Below are positions 1 to 8,700 of a DNA stretch of 64,000 nucleotides, piece by piece. Each line of letters opens with the position of its first letter. Positions within the stretch are counted from its first letter, which is position 1. This DNA comes from Loripinus fragilis (Eukaryota; Mollusca; Bivalvia; Lucinida; Lucinidae), in assembly GCA_964019695.1 (NCBI GenBank), contig OZ026518.1, forward strand, positions 82,331,950 to 82,395,949, given 5' to 3'. The notes beneath the pieces were generated by a model, which saw nothing but the letters and a program-made list of their open reading frames with translations, made no database searches and was not told where the DNA came from. A program made the position numbers and the translations under genes.

Positions 1-97
1 ACAAATTTTTTTCTGCATGATCCTCAATCATTAAGTAATAAATTGACTGCTGTAGCTCATTATTGCATGGAATATAAAACATCAGATCTCAACTTAC

Positions 98-136
98 CGT
101 ACATTAAACTCACAGATACCTTAATAATGTTATACC
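98..136 (-). CDS. Candidate 39-bp mini-exon 5 of the EGF-fucolectin gene
   Basis: On the minus strand a pyrimidine-rich tract and CAG precede position 136, and a strong donor (G|gtaagttg) follows position 98. The 39 nt between them keep phase 1 at both ends and add about 12 residues (YNIIKVSVSLMY) after the last domain exon. Phase agreement with exon 4 (770-964) is the main support. The peptide is not recognisable and the pyrimidine tract is interrupted, so this may be a chance splice pair. The rest of the gene would lie left of the window. Confidence 0.3.
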
Positions 137-395
137 CTGATGAACGTTGATTTCAGACAAAAAAAGCAAACAAGAGCTAACCCGCTACTTGGTGCAAACC
201 ATAAAATATGAATCGCATTTCCCTAACCCCTAGGTACAGCTTGAGCATCATTTAGAGGTGGTCAAAACGGAAGCCTGTCAAATATATAGTATACTGTTTT
301 TAACAACATGCTTAGCTTCAAAAGAGTGGGTGTAATGGGAAACTATTGCTTGAATGCTGTTCATTTTCTTTAATTCCAAATGCAACATAATCATT

Positions 396-600
396 CAGTA
401 AAACCTGCCTTACGCGGCCACTCAAAAAGAAGACAAAAAATGGTTTTCAAGATCGATAATCACTTTATGCAGGTCGAAAGTATTGCAGAATGCCCCAAGA
501 GAGCATTCTGCAATACTTTCGACCTTCATTAAGCTACCATTTATAGTTCAGAACTTTGTTTTGTCTATTTTTGAGTGGCCGCTTAAGACAGGTTTTACTG
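396..600. mobile_element. Foldback MITE, CAGTAAAACC family, copy 1
   Basis: A 205-bp element with about 33-bp terminal inverted repeats (CAGTAAAACCTG... and ...CAGGTTTTACTG). A second inner inverted pair (GTCGAAAGTATTGCAGAATG and its complement) meets at the centre, so nearly the whole element folds into one hairpin. It has no coding capacity. A diverged copy lies at 16807-17015. It sits between exon 4 and candidate exon 5 of the minus-strand gene. Confidence 0.85.
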
Positions 601-769
601 TATTCTTAAAAGAGTTGCTTATTGACCTCTGCCAATCCTCCTTAGTCCACCCAGGGTGATACAAAATGATACATTTCAAGTTGCATTGTCCAACGGACCA
701 CAACCATTTCGTTAAAGATGGACCACAGTAACCGCAATTCATAATAACACCATTTTTTTTTTAGCTTAC

Positions 770-964
770 CGTGTATTTTGAAATCACATATACTAACAGG
801 ACCGTCTCTGTTTACAACCGTCACGTATCTCCCATTGATACTCTGTTGGCAGCGAAATGTTGCGCCATTGTCATGGATACGAATACTGGTACACAAAGTC
901 ATCCCAAAGATGTCGTTGTCGATTCCCACATAAACTCTCCAATTGTAAAAGTCACTTAGATAAT
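770..964 (-). CDS. Exon 4 of secreted EGF-fucolectin protein (C-terminal half of fucolectin/F5-8C domain)
   Basis: The exon is 195 bp with acceptor ttctttgttacag ending at 965 and donor G|gtaagc starting at 769; both ends are phase 1. Joined to exon 3 it encodes residues 125-189 of the model. These include the run FYNWRVYVG, paired cysteines (C149, C163, C184) and GRYVTVVNRDGPVSICDFKI. That pattern matches the end of fucolectin-type discoidin domains, where a 'GRYV.V......L.IC...V.G' strand closes the beta-sandwich. The split codon made with exon 3 reads Asp (G|AT), giving a continuous domain. Fucolectin-like domains generally bind glycans; the ligand here is unknown and I see no convincing fucose-binding triad. 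Confidence 0.8.
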
Positions 965-1460
965 CTGTAACAAAGAATTACATGTACTATGAACATGTGC
1001 ATGAGGTGGACGGCAATCCCACCAAATGAGATATGCACCATACAGATACTCAAATCAGCTTGAACTTACACTTACATCAAGTCTAATAATGGTCTTCACT
1101 GTACGTTCACATGCAGAGCACAGCCTTAAGCTACGTATTAAGTTTACAACATAAGCGCTGATTGACTGGGTTTGATGTCCAGACTGGAATGAGAATTCAC
1201 TGAGCCAACACTTCATTTAGTTTGTTATCTCATGCTCCAGCTCATAAAATACACAACAAGAATTTAGAGAATCGGATGTGTTGCATGGCAAATCTGAAGT
1301 CAAACAAGGCAAATTATATGCCCCGGCCAAGGGTTATTTTAGAGAAATGTGTAAATCACCAAACATAAATGCCATTTCTCGAACCCCTAAGTTCACCTTG
1401 GGTATCATACAGATCATAATTAAAAGGCTTTCAACTATTTTAAAAACTATTTTAAACTAT

Positions 1461-1925
1461 TTCAAGTCAAGGTGGCCAATCACATGGTCAGCATGAATTG
1501 GTAAACGGATTTCCTGAACCAATAAAATTTTTCATAAATTTCGTAATACTAAGTCAAATAGCATGTGATAAAGTGCAAAAACTCCTCATATTTTCAATAC
1601 AGGACTGTGTCAAATTATCTCCTGGGTTTGCTGTAGTTTGCCGGATTACCTCGATCAACTGAAAAAAAAAAACAGAAAATTTTCAGCGATTGGGTACACA
1701 GTTCAGTTGTTCGAGGTAATCTGGAAATCTGCAACGAACACAAAATAAATTTTTACACAGTCTTGTACGGAAAAATATGAGAGGGTTTTTGCACTTTATC
1801 GCATGAAATTTGACTAAGTTTAACGAAAGTTATGAACGATTTTCCTTACCTGTGACGTCCGATTACTGTTTCGTTAAGTCCGTAAACCACATCAGGCAAA
1901 CCACGTGATTGGCCGCCTTGTAAGT
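1461..1925. repeat. Foldback repeat, about 465 bp
   Basis: The left arm (about 1461-1662) and right arm (about 1701-1925) are imperfect reverse complements over most of their length. Matching pairs include GGTGGCCAATCACATG / CACGTGATTGGCCGCC, GCAAAAACTCCTCATATTTT / AAAATATGAGAGGGTTTTTG and GATTACCTCGATCAACTG / CAGTTGTTCGAGGTAATC. There is no ORF. It resembles a foldback-type non-autonomous DNA element or a large inverted duplication. Confidence 0.8.
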
Positions 1926-1979
1926 GCTTAGTTCTTTAAAAAATATACTTTTCTTACTTCAATATCTGACCTTTCATCC

Positions 1980-2697
1980 CAACCCAGAGGTCAGGGGTGT
2001 GTGTAAGATCAAAGTTTTTGTTTCCATGTAAGTCTATACTTCTTTCTCTTTTATTTGATATGCAACATGACCACATTCAGAAAAAAAGTTTTTACCCAAC
2101 AACAGGGGCCGAGGGTGTGTGTAGGGACAGAATATGTGCTTACATGGTGCTCTTCGCTCCATTTCCTTTAATATGAAATGCAACATAACTACTTTCAGAA
2201 AGAAAAAAGAATATTATAACTTTAGATCCAACCTCAGGGGACAAGGGTGTGTGGAAAAACAGATTATGTGCTTGCATAGTCATCTATGCTTCATTCCCTT
2301 TAATTTGATATGCAACATGACTACTTTCAGAAAAAAATATCTTTTAAACTATTGACCCAAATCCAGGGGACGAGGGTGTGTGTAGAGACAAAATATATGC
2401 TTGCATGGTTCTCTTTCCTCCAGTCCCTTTTCTTTGATACGCAACATGACTACTTTCAGAGAAAAAATGTTTTGACATTTTGACCCAATCCCAGGGGCCA
2501 AGGGTGTGTGTAAGGACAAATATGTGCTTGTGTGATGCCCTCTCTTTAATTTGATATGAAATTGACTACTTTCATAAAAATGATTTTACCTTTTGACGCA
2601 ACCCCAGGGGCCCAGGGTGTGTGTAAGGACAGAAAATGTGCTTGCATGTTGCTCTATGGTTCATTCCCTTTAACTTGATATGCAACATGACTAAGAA
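1980..2697. repeat. Satellite array, about 125-bp monomer, six units
   Basis: Six diverged monomers repeat the pattern 'GACCCAA.CCAGGGG..AGGGTGTGTGTAAGGACA ... CTTGCATGGTGCTC ... CCCTTTAATTTGATATGCAACATGACTA.TTTCAGAAAAAA'. The GGGTGTGTG landmark recurs near 1994, 2112, 2244, 2371, 2500 and 2612, a spacing of 112-134 bp. The CCCTTTAATTTGATATGC module also occurs in the 5' part of the Helentron/pearl-like elements elsewhere in the window. Confidence 0.9.
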
Positions 2698-3595
2698 TTT
2701 CTAGCGATAAGGCGAGCAATCTCCCTAAACGAGACGTTCGTTTTATTTTGTTGAAATAACGACTGGAGAAACTAGGAACATTAAACAAATATATATAGAC
2801 GGGCCGTCGATGCACCATTGCCCCCGAATTTGTATATTTAAAACGGGATTTCCTTAATGCATATAATAACTCTACTTCTTATTGAATGAGAATTTAATTA
2901 GATCATCAACTGTACTTGTTATTCAGTAACATATATGGGAACTAGACCGTTAAACAAGGGTACCAATCGTCCTATCGCGCTATGTACAGTAGAACTATTT
3001 ATACAGGTGATGTAAATATAAAAACGACCATCTTGCAAAGTGGTCTATTTTTTGTCAGATATTTGATGTCTTCTTTCGCTTATACAACCCCTTTCCTCCC
3101 CTAGACCCAAGACGCCCTTTACATATGTTATAAATTAGTATAGCGACATTTAATTGTCCAAAGGGCATCTTGGGTCTAGGGGGGAAAGCATCTAAAAACA
3201 AACTGAAAGACGCCAGTTTCATCTTTTCAGTGACAAACGTTCAAATTTTGAGTATATTTCGTACGCATGCGCAGAAGGAATACCGCAAAGTTTCTAAAAT
3301 GAAGGGCACTTATATCCTTAATATTTTAGCACTTTTACTTTTTGAAAACCTGCAAAGGATTTACTAAAACTCTCGTCTAAACGGCACCCAGTCTAAAGAC
3401 GTAAAATGAGGGGTGGGAGTAGAAGGTGCAAGATTGAACGGTTTTGTAAATGATGAATCGCTTTGAAACCTATTTTGATGCTTTCTATATAAATTTTACT
3501 ACCAGAACAGACCAATTTTAAAAACATTAGGGCAATTTGAAAATTTAGGTTTTGTAATCATGTCAACTAGGGAAAATATACGCCTTATCGCTAGA
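2698..3595. mobile_element. Non-autonomous element with TCTAGCGATAAGGCG TIRs, inserted in the satellite
   Basis: About 0.9 kb bounded by 15-bp terminal inverted repeats, TCTAGCGATAAGGCG on the left and its complement ending near 3595. Satellite sequence breaks off just before it ('GCAACATGACTA') and resumes just after it ('CTTTCAGAAGAAAAG'), which fixes the ends. Inside is an 85-bp hairpin (3098-3182; arms CCCCTAGACCCAAGACGCCC). No intact ORF is seen. A 5' partial copy lies at 26783-27200. Confidence 0.75.
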
Positions 3596-3755
3596 GCTCC
3601 TTTCAGAAGAAAAGAAAATATTTTGACCTTTTGTCATTTTGAGCCCACATCCGAGGTCAAGGATGTGTCTACAGACATTTTTTTCTACCACATTGCTGCA
3701 TGCGTTATTCCTTATAGTTTGATATTCAACACGACCATATTCTGAAAAATTTGAA
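3596..3755. repeat. Diverged satellite monomer continuing the 1980-2697 array
   Basis: Carries the same order of landmarks as the array (CTTTCAGAA, TTTTGACC, GAGGTCAAGGATGTGT, TTTGATATTCAACACGACCA). It is the right-hand remainder of the array after the 2698-3595 insertion. 3756-3960 holds nothing recognisable. Confidence 0.7.
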
Positions 3756-3960
3756 TTTTAGTCTCCGCTCCACCCTATAAGTCCACCAAAGGGACCAGAC
3801 CCAGGCTTTCAAACTAAAATCCCGTTTGATGCATCTCTTCAAACGTTATTGAACAGAAACCGAAAGTGTGACAACGCAGACAACGATGATGATGATGACG
3901 CTGATGGACATATGATCCCTATGTGTCGACCATGCTCCGCAGGCAACACAAAAAGTTGTA

Positions 3961-5245
3961 CGAGGTGAGATCAACGAAGTTCTCGGCACGGTCTGCTTCA
4001 GTGAGATACATTGAATAAAAATCTTTGTCAGTTGGTCATTTGATCTAACTGAAGGGCATTTAGAGTGTGAAAAGCATGCATCCATGCTTGGTTGCTTATG
4101 TAAAGCACTTTTAAGAGAGAGTGGTGCGACACATTTTCAAAATGGAGAATCTTGAAATCAGAGCAGTTATCAAGTACTTCTGTAAGAAAGGAATGCCTCC
4201 CGAGGAAATTCATGAAAACTTTGTGGAAACCCTTGGGAAGAAGTATCCTTCATATAATACAGTGAAACAATGGACAGCAGAGAGGAAAAGAGAGCATTGA
4301 GGATGATGGATGGTCTGGCCGCCCTAAAGATGCCACCGCTGATGAAAATGTCAAGGTCGTGCACACCCTGGTTATGTGTGATAGGAGGCGAGACCTGCGA
4401 AGCATAGCTATTGAAGTGGGCATACGTTTTAGGGTAGTACAATCAACCTAACCTAAATCTAAGGTATATCAAAGGTTTCAGCAAGAGGGGTGCCGGGAAT
4501 GTTGACTGATGACCAGAAAAGGATTCGGCTAAATATTTCTAAGTATCTCTTGTCCCGCTATGAAGATGATCCAGCTATTTCATTGACCGAGTTGTAACCC
4601 AAGATGATATATGGGTTTACCACTTTGACCGAGAGTCAGAAATGCAGAGCAAACAATGGAAGCACCCTAATTCAACCCCTCCCCCCTAAGAAATATAAGA
4701 GGTTTCATTCAGCAGGGAAGGTGATGGCCTCAATCTTTTGTGATAGTCAATGCGTGATCATGGTTGATTTTCTTGAGCAAGGTCGCTCGATAAACGATGC
4801 ATATTATGCAGACGAATTGAGGCGGCCACGCCAGGAAACTGCAAGAAAAAGGCGCGCTACACGTGGTGTTCTGCTCTTGCAAAACGACGTCCCTGCCCAC
4901 ACGTTACAAGTTGCCATGATTGCTGCGACTGAATGTGGATTTGAAATCCTTCCTGGTCCTCATGTTCTCCTGATATCGCTCCCTCTCACTTCTATCAGTT
5001 CCCAAACTGATATCCCATCTTCGTGGTACACTGTATGGAAGCAATGCAGACGTCATTGAGACAGTAAATGAGTACTTGGGGAACCAGGAAAGGGCTTTCT
5101 ATTTTGAAGGGATAAGAACACTCGAACAGAGATGGGCTAAGTGTGCATTGCATTAAAGGGAGATTATATTGAAAAGTAACGGTCAAATTTTCCTTCCCTT
5201 GTAGCCCAAAGTACAAGGGGCAGAGAACTGTTTGATCATCCCTCG
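3961..5245 (+). mobile_element. Mariner-family DNA transposon, about 1.3 kb, decayed
   Basis: Terminal inverted repeats CGAGGTGAGATCAA... (3961) and ...TGATCATCCCTCG (ending 5245) are each flanked by TA, the standard mariner target duplication. The length and the transposase reading frame between the ends fit a complete mariner unit. The gene is broken (see 4142-5155), so the copy is dead. Confidence 0.85.
4142..5155 (+). pseudogene. Mariner transposase pseudogene
   Basis: Would cut and paste its own element by TIR binding and DD34D catalysis. The start ATG at 4142 opens a helix-turn-helix region (ENLEIRAVIKYFCKKGMPP, then KKYPSYNTVKQW). The catalytic half follows the typical TQDDIWVYHFDRESEMQSKQ, and later motifs GVLLLQNDVPAHT and LEQRWAKCALH end at the stop at 5155. 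The frame is broken by at least one frameshift near 4290 and by stops between about 4440 and 4600, so the product cannot be made. The 151-residue open stretch at 4604-5059 is only the catalytic-core fragment. Family assignment is from motif recognition. Confidence 0.85.
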
Positions 5246-5375
5246 TACACCTGCATAAATGAATACAAGAAATATCTTTAAAAAAAGATATACGACGAAG
5301 TGAAAAAAACATGTATGATTTGACTAACATGGGACATTAAATGAAAACGACGCACATTTAATATAGTAAGTGAAT

Positions 5376-5625
5376 ATTGTCAGGAAATATCACAATCACA
5401 TACTGCAGACAAACCCATGGTATCGTGAGGAAGAGCGACACAACAACCACGAGACACATGAAGACTAACTAGCCAAAGCAATCAGCTCTTCCCTCCCCAT
5501 CAAGATGATTGCAAAACAAGAATGGACACAAAGTAACGCACAACAATACACAGAGCAACTACAGAAAACCAACAACGGGAGCAACCCGTTTTTCGCTGTG
5601 TAAAAACAATGGTTGTGTGCTACCT
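5376..5625 (-). repeat. Penelope-like element 3' end fragment
   Basis: This sequence is closely similar to 7222-7440 (shared runs such as GATGATTGCAA, GAATGGACA, AACGGGAGCAAC / TTGGAGTAAC). That stretch is the untranslated 3' end of the Penelope-like copy at 7222-8612. The fragment is truncated and has no coding region. 5246-5375 and 5626-6930 hold nothing recognisable apart from AT-rich DNA. Confidence 0.65.
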
Positions 5626-6930
5626 TAATAGTTTATCATGTGATCTATAAATATTGACAAATTTTTCTTACAGAAGAATTTTCGTGCCGTAAAGTCAAGT
5701 ATATTGTGTGATACTATTGACATTTCTCGCGTTCTAACTATCATACTTTCAGCGTCAATGTAAAATCATGTTTAAAACTAATGAAAAAGTGCAAAAAAGA
5801 ATATTTCATACAACTAAATCGCTTTAATAGCCAAATAACCATTTTATGACATGTACTTTCTTCCGTAAGCTTTTCTAGGACAACAATGAAATTATAAGAC
5901 TTCGTCTCAAGTAAGAAACCTCTGTAACTTAGCATAGGTTTCATAGTTTGAACATTTTCTGAAGTTCTGACAATATAAAGGAGCTTAACGTGAATTTTAA
6001 GCAGTTTACTTTTTATACAATTTGTCAGTTTTGTATGCAATTTTAAACATTTGTTTTTCACATTATAGAAAAATCAGAACTTTGACTGAAAATATAGTCT
6101 ATGGTTTGATTTTATCCATTATTGTTTTCAGCTTTATAGGCCAGTCATAATAGCTTTTGGGGTACCACTAATTGCTACAGAAACTTTTTTGTGCCTGAGC
6201 GAAAGTTTATTATGTCATCTACAACATACTAAAAGTCCTCACAAAATATCTGAAAGGAAACGATATTATAATACCTTAATCTACTCCTCATACAACACTT
6301 TCTGCGGCGGCACTGTAAGTCCACCGTACATTGTACTTTCTCTCCCTAGGAAACGCTTCCGGTTGTATAGACGACTGGAATAAAATCTTTGTCGCAGTTT
6401 TCCTCTGACCATTACAAACAGGTAATTATCTTTTAGTAGTTTTTTTGCCGATCAACGTATTTTTGATCATCACCCAAAGGCAACTGACGCTCCAGTGCGT
6501 TTGTAAGAGAAAACTAAGCTCAATATTCCCTGGTGTCACATATTTTCGTGGCTATAATTCTCGCACCACTTTTATTGTTATTTTATTTTATATCACATAG
6601 AAATCGTCACGAATCATAGCGATCAGAAAGAAAATATGAAATATATATTAAATTGCAGGAAAATTATTTTTTTTTATTCATGTTATTAAAATATGTAACG
6701 CTCGAATTTTAAAAGTACGGAAGCACATTAGTGTCATCATGAAATTGAATATACTTATACAAAGCGTTTTTGGGCGATTTTCGAAGCATTTCTACGAATA
6801 ACATAGCAAGGATCAGGTTTACAGCTTGATCTCACTTCTGAAGAAGGTTTTTAATTAAAAAAGATTGGGTTTTCATCTTGAAAATAGAAATAATCAGTTG
6901 TTAGATGTCTCTAATTAGTAATTAGAAGGC

Positions 6931-7220
6931 ATTACTGCTCTGTATAAAACTATCTCCGTGTTGGGAACAGTGGCCATTACTGCTTTGTATAAAGCTACCT
7001 CCCTCTGGGGAACAGTGGTCAGTACTGCCTTGTATAAAACTACCTCCCTGATGGGAACAGTGGCCATTACTGCCCTGTATAAAGCTACCTCCATGGTGGG
7101 AACAGTGCCCATTACTGCTCTGTATTAAACTGCCTCCGTGGTGGGAACAGTGGTCATTACTGCGCTGTATAAAGCTACCTCCGTTGTGGGAACAGTGGTC
7201 AATACTCCCCTATACAAAAA
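6931..7220. repeat. 45-bp minisatellite, six full units
   Basis: Units of exactly 45 bp start at 6931, 6976, 7021, 7066, 7111 and 7156, with a partial unit from 7201. The consensus begins ATTACTGC.CTGTATAAA and ends GGGAACAGTGG. Because 45 is a multiple of three, one minus-strand frame stays open and reads as a 15-residue repeat (VMATVP..EVALYKA). No splice or start context suggests it is translated. The array continues, degenerate, at 8613-8700 on the other side of a Penelope insertion. Confidence 0.92.
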
Positions 7221-7221
7221 T

Positions 7222-8612
7222 AGTAAGTAGGATCAGGAAATACCCAATCACAAACCACAGACAAACTCATGGCACCACAAGGAAGAGCCGCTCAACCATC
7301 ACAAGACATCAGGAAGACAAATTAAGCAAAGCAACTAGCTCTCTCTTCCCGAGAAAGATGATTGCAATACTAGAATGGACATAGAATAATGTACAACAAA
7401 ACATAGAACAATTACAGACTCCCACAATTGGAGTAACAATAAACAAAAATTCAACAACAACAGAACCATTGCCTTAGAACAGACAGCAGCCTAAGCCAAC
7501 GGGGGGCTTAAATGCATTTTACTGGTATCAAATCTTCGCCCTAGATTCTGCTGTTGTTGAAGTACAAGAAATGTTCAGCTCGCATGGAGGCCTTCTAACT
7601 AATGCAATGTATCATCATGGAGAAACACAAATTAACACACCATGATGAAACAATGTAAAGGGCTCATGACTCACAGATAGTCAGAGCTAAAGAAAACCTC
7701 AAGTTGAGCCACGGTGGGCCAGCTACAGATAAGCATCAGGCACCAACCCACCGATTAAAGCTTTACGTCAGAGCCGTCATAGAGTCTGAGGCCTGACCCA
7801 CCGTCATGCAGTTAAAGAGGAAACCATAGCTATAGACTGTGATTGGGTTTAAAACCAGGCATGCAGACTGTCGCATGGTAATCAAAACATATCCAACCCT
7901 TATATAACGTTTTACAACCTTTTTGAATTGGTCACTAAAATTAGATTTTCCAACAATTCGTTTGAATTTATAAACTAAATCACCATAAATATAGGTTCTG
8001 GTATGCCTTGTTGCAGAAGAGTTTTTAACCCAATGTTGTATTTAACAATAAACTCTGGGTGTCTGTGGTAGAATTTAGAAAATGCTTTTCGAATTTCATG
8101 ATAGCTATATACTTGTTTTAATAACTAAGCAGTTAAAAATAAGTTTCTGTTGTTGAAGTCATCAACATTAGAACACACTCTAGCAAAACGAATAAGCTGA
8201 GAAATATATACACCATAGGAAGGGGAGCGAGGAACATCTTCATCAAGAAATGGGAAATTTACTATTTCAAAATTAAAATCATCCTGTTTATCATAAATTT
8301 TAGAAGAAGTTATGCCATTTGTTATTGACAAGTTCAAGTCCAAAAAGGGAGCTTCAGTATTAGAAGAATTAGCCTTATTTAACTGAAGTTCAGTAGGATA
8401 TATCTGACCTACCATTTGTTCAAAGTTACAAGATTATCAATATTAAGTAAGCCATCTAAATATCTGGAGGTGGAGTTAAAAGCTTCAATAATATCAGTTT
8501 GATTATTGTCTGACAGAGACAACATAAAGTTTCTCTCATAACAAAACAAAAACAAATCTGCAACAAGAGGAGCACATTTAGTACCAAAGTTTTGAATAAT
8601 GGGAATGTTGGT
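7222..8612 (-). pseudogene. Penelope-like element: reverse transcriptase fragment plus 3' end
   Basis: On the minus strand the coding part runs from about 8612 to 7770 and shows the palm motif order of Penelope-like RTs. In order these are GTKCAPLVADLFLFCYER, SRYLDGLLNID, IYPTELQLNKANSSNTEAPF, KIYDKQDDFNFEIVNFPF, GVYISQLIRFARV, RKAFSKFYHRHPEFIVKYN and RQSACLVLNPITVYSYGF. The YxDD catalytic box is YLDG, one catalytic Asp lost. There is a frameshift near 8410 and a stop near 8124. The part from 7770 down to 7222 is the non-coding 3' end also seen at 5376, 24640 and 55640. The N-terminal half and any GIY-YIG endonuclease are missing. It interrupts the 45-bp minisatellite. Confidence 0.85.
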
Positions 8613-8700
8613 CACTAGTGCCCTGTATACAATTTTCTTCGTCTGATGAACTGTTGTGCATATTGCCCTATCTAATGTTGGTGACCACTATGCCAATTGG
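8613..8700. repeat. Degenerate continuation of the 45-bp minisatellite
   Basis: GGTCACTAGTGCCCTGTATA and ATTGCCCTATCTAATG echo the minisatellite unit (GTCATTACTGCCCTGTATA). This suggests the array was once continuous and was split by the Penelope-like insertion. Confidence 0.5.

Noticed and set aside
642..742. ORF extension beyond the donor of exon 4 (GKLKKKWCYYELRLL...)
   Set aside because: The reading frame continues into the intron after a strong gtaagc donor; the fucolectin domain ends at the donor.
4504..4525. Hammerhead-like core (CTGATGA...GAAA)
   Set aside because: Stem II is too short and the sequence is transposase coding DNA; no third conserved strand was found.
6915..7112. 15-residue repeat protein on the minus strand
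   Set aside because: Explained by a 45-bp minisatellite whose period is divisible by three; no splice sites or promoter support translation.
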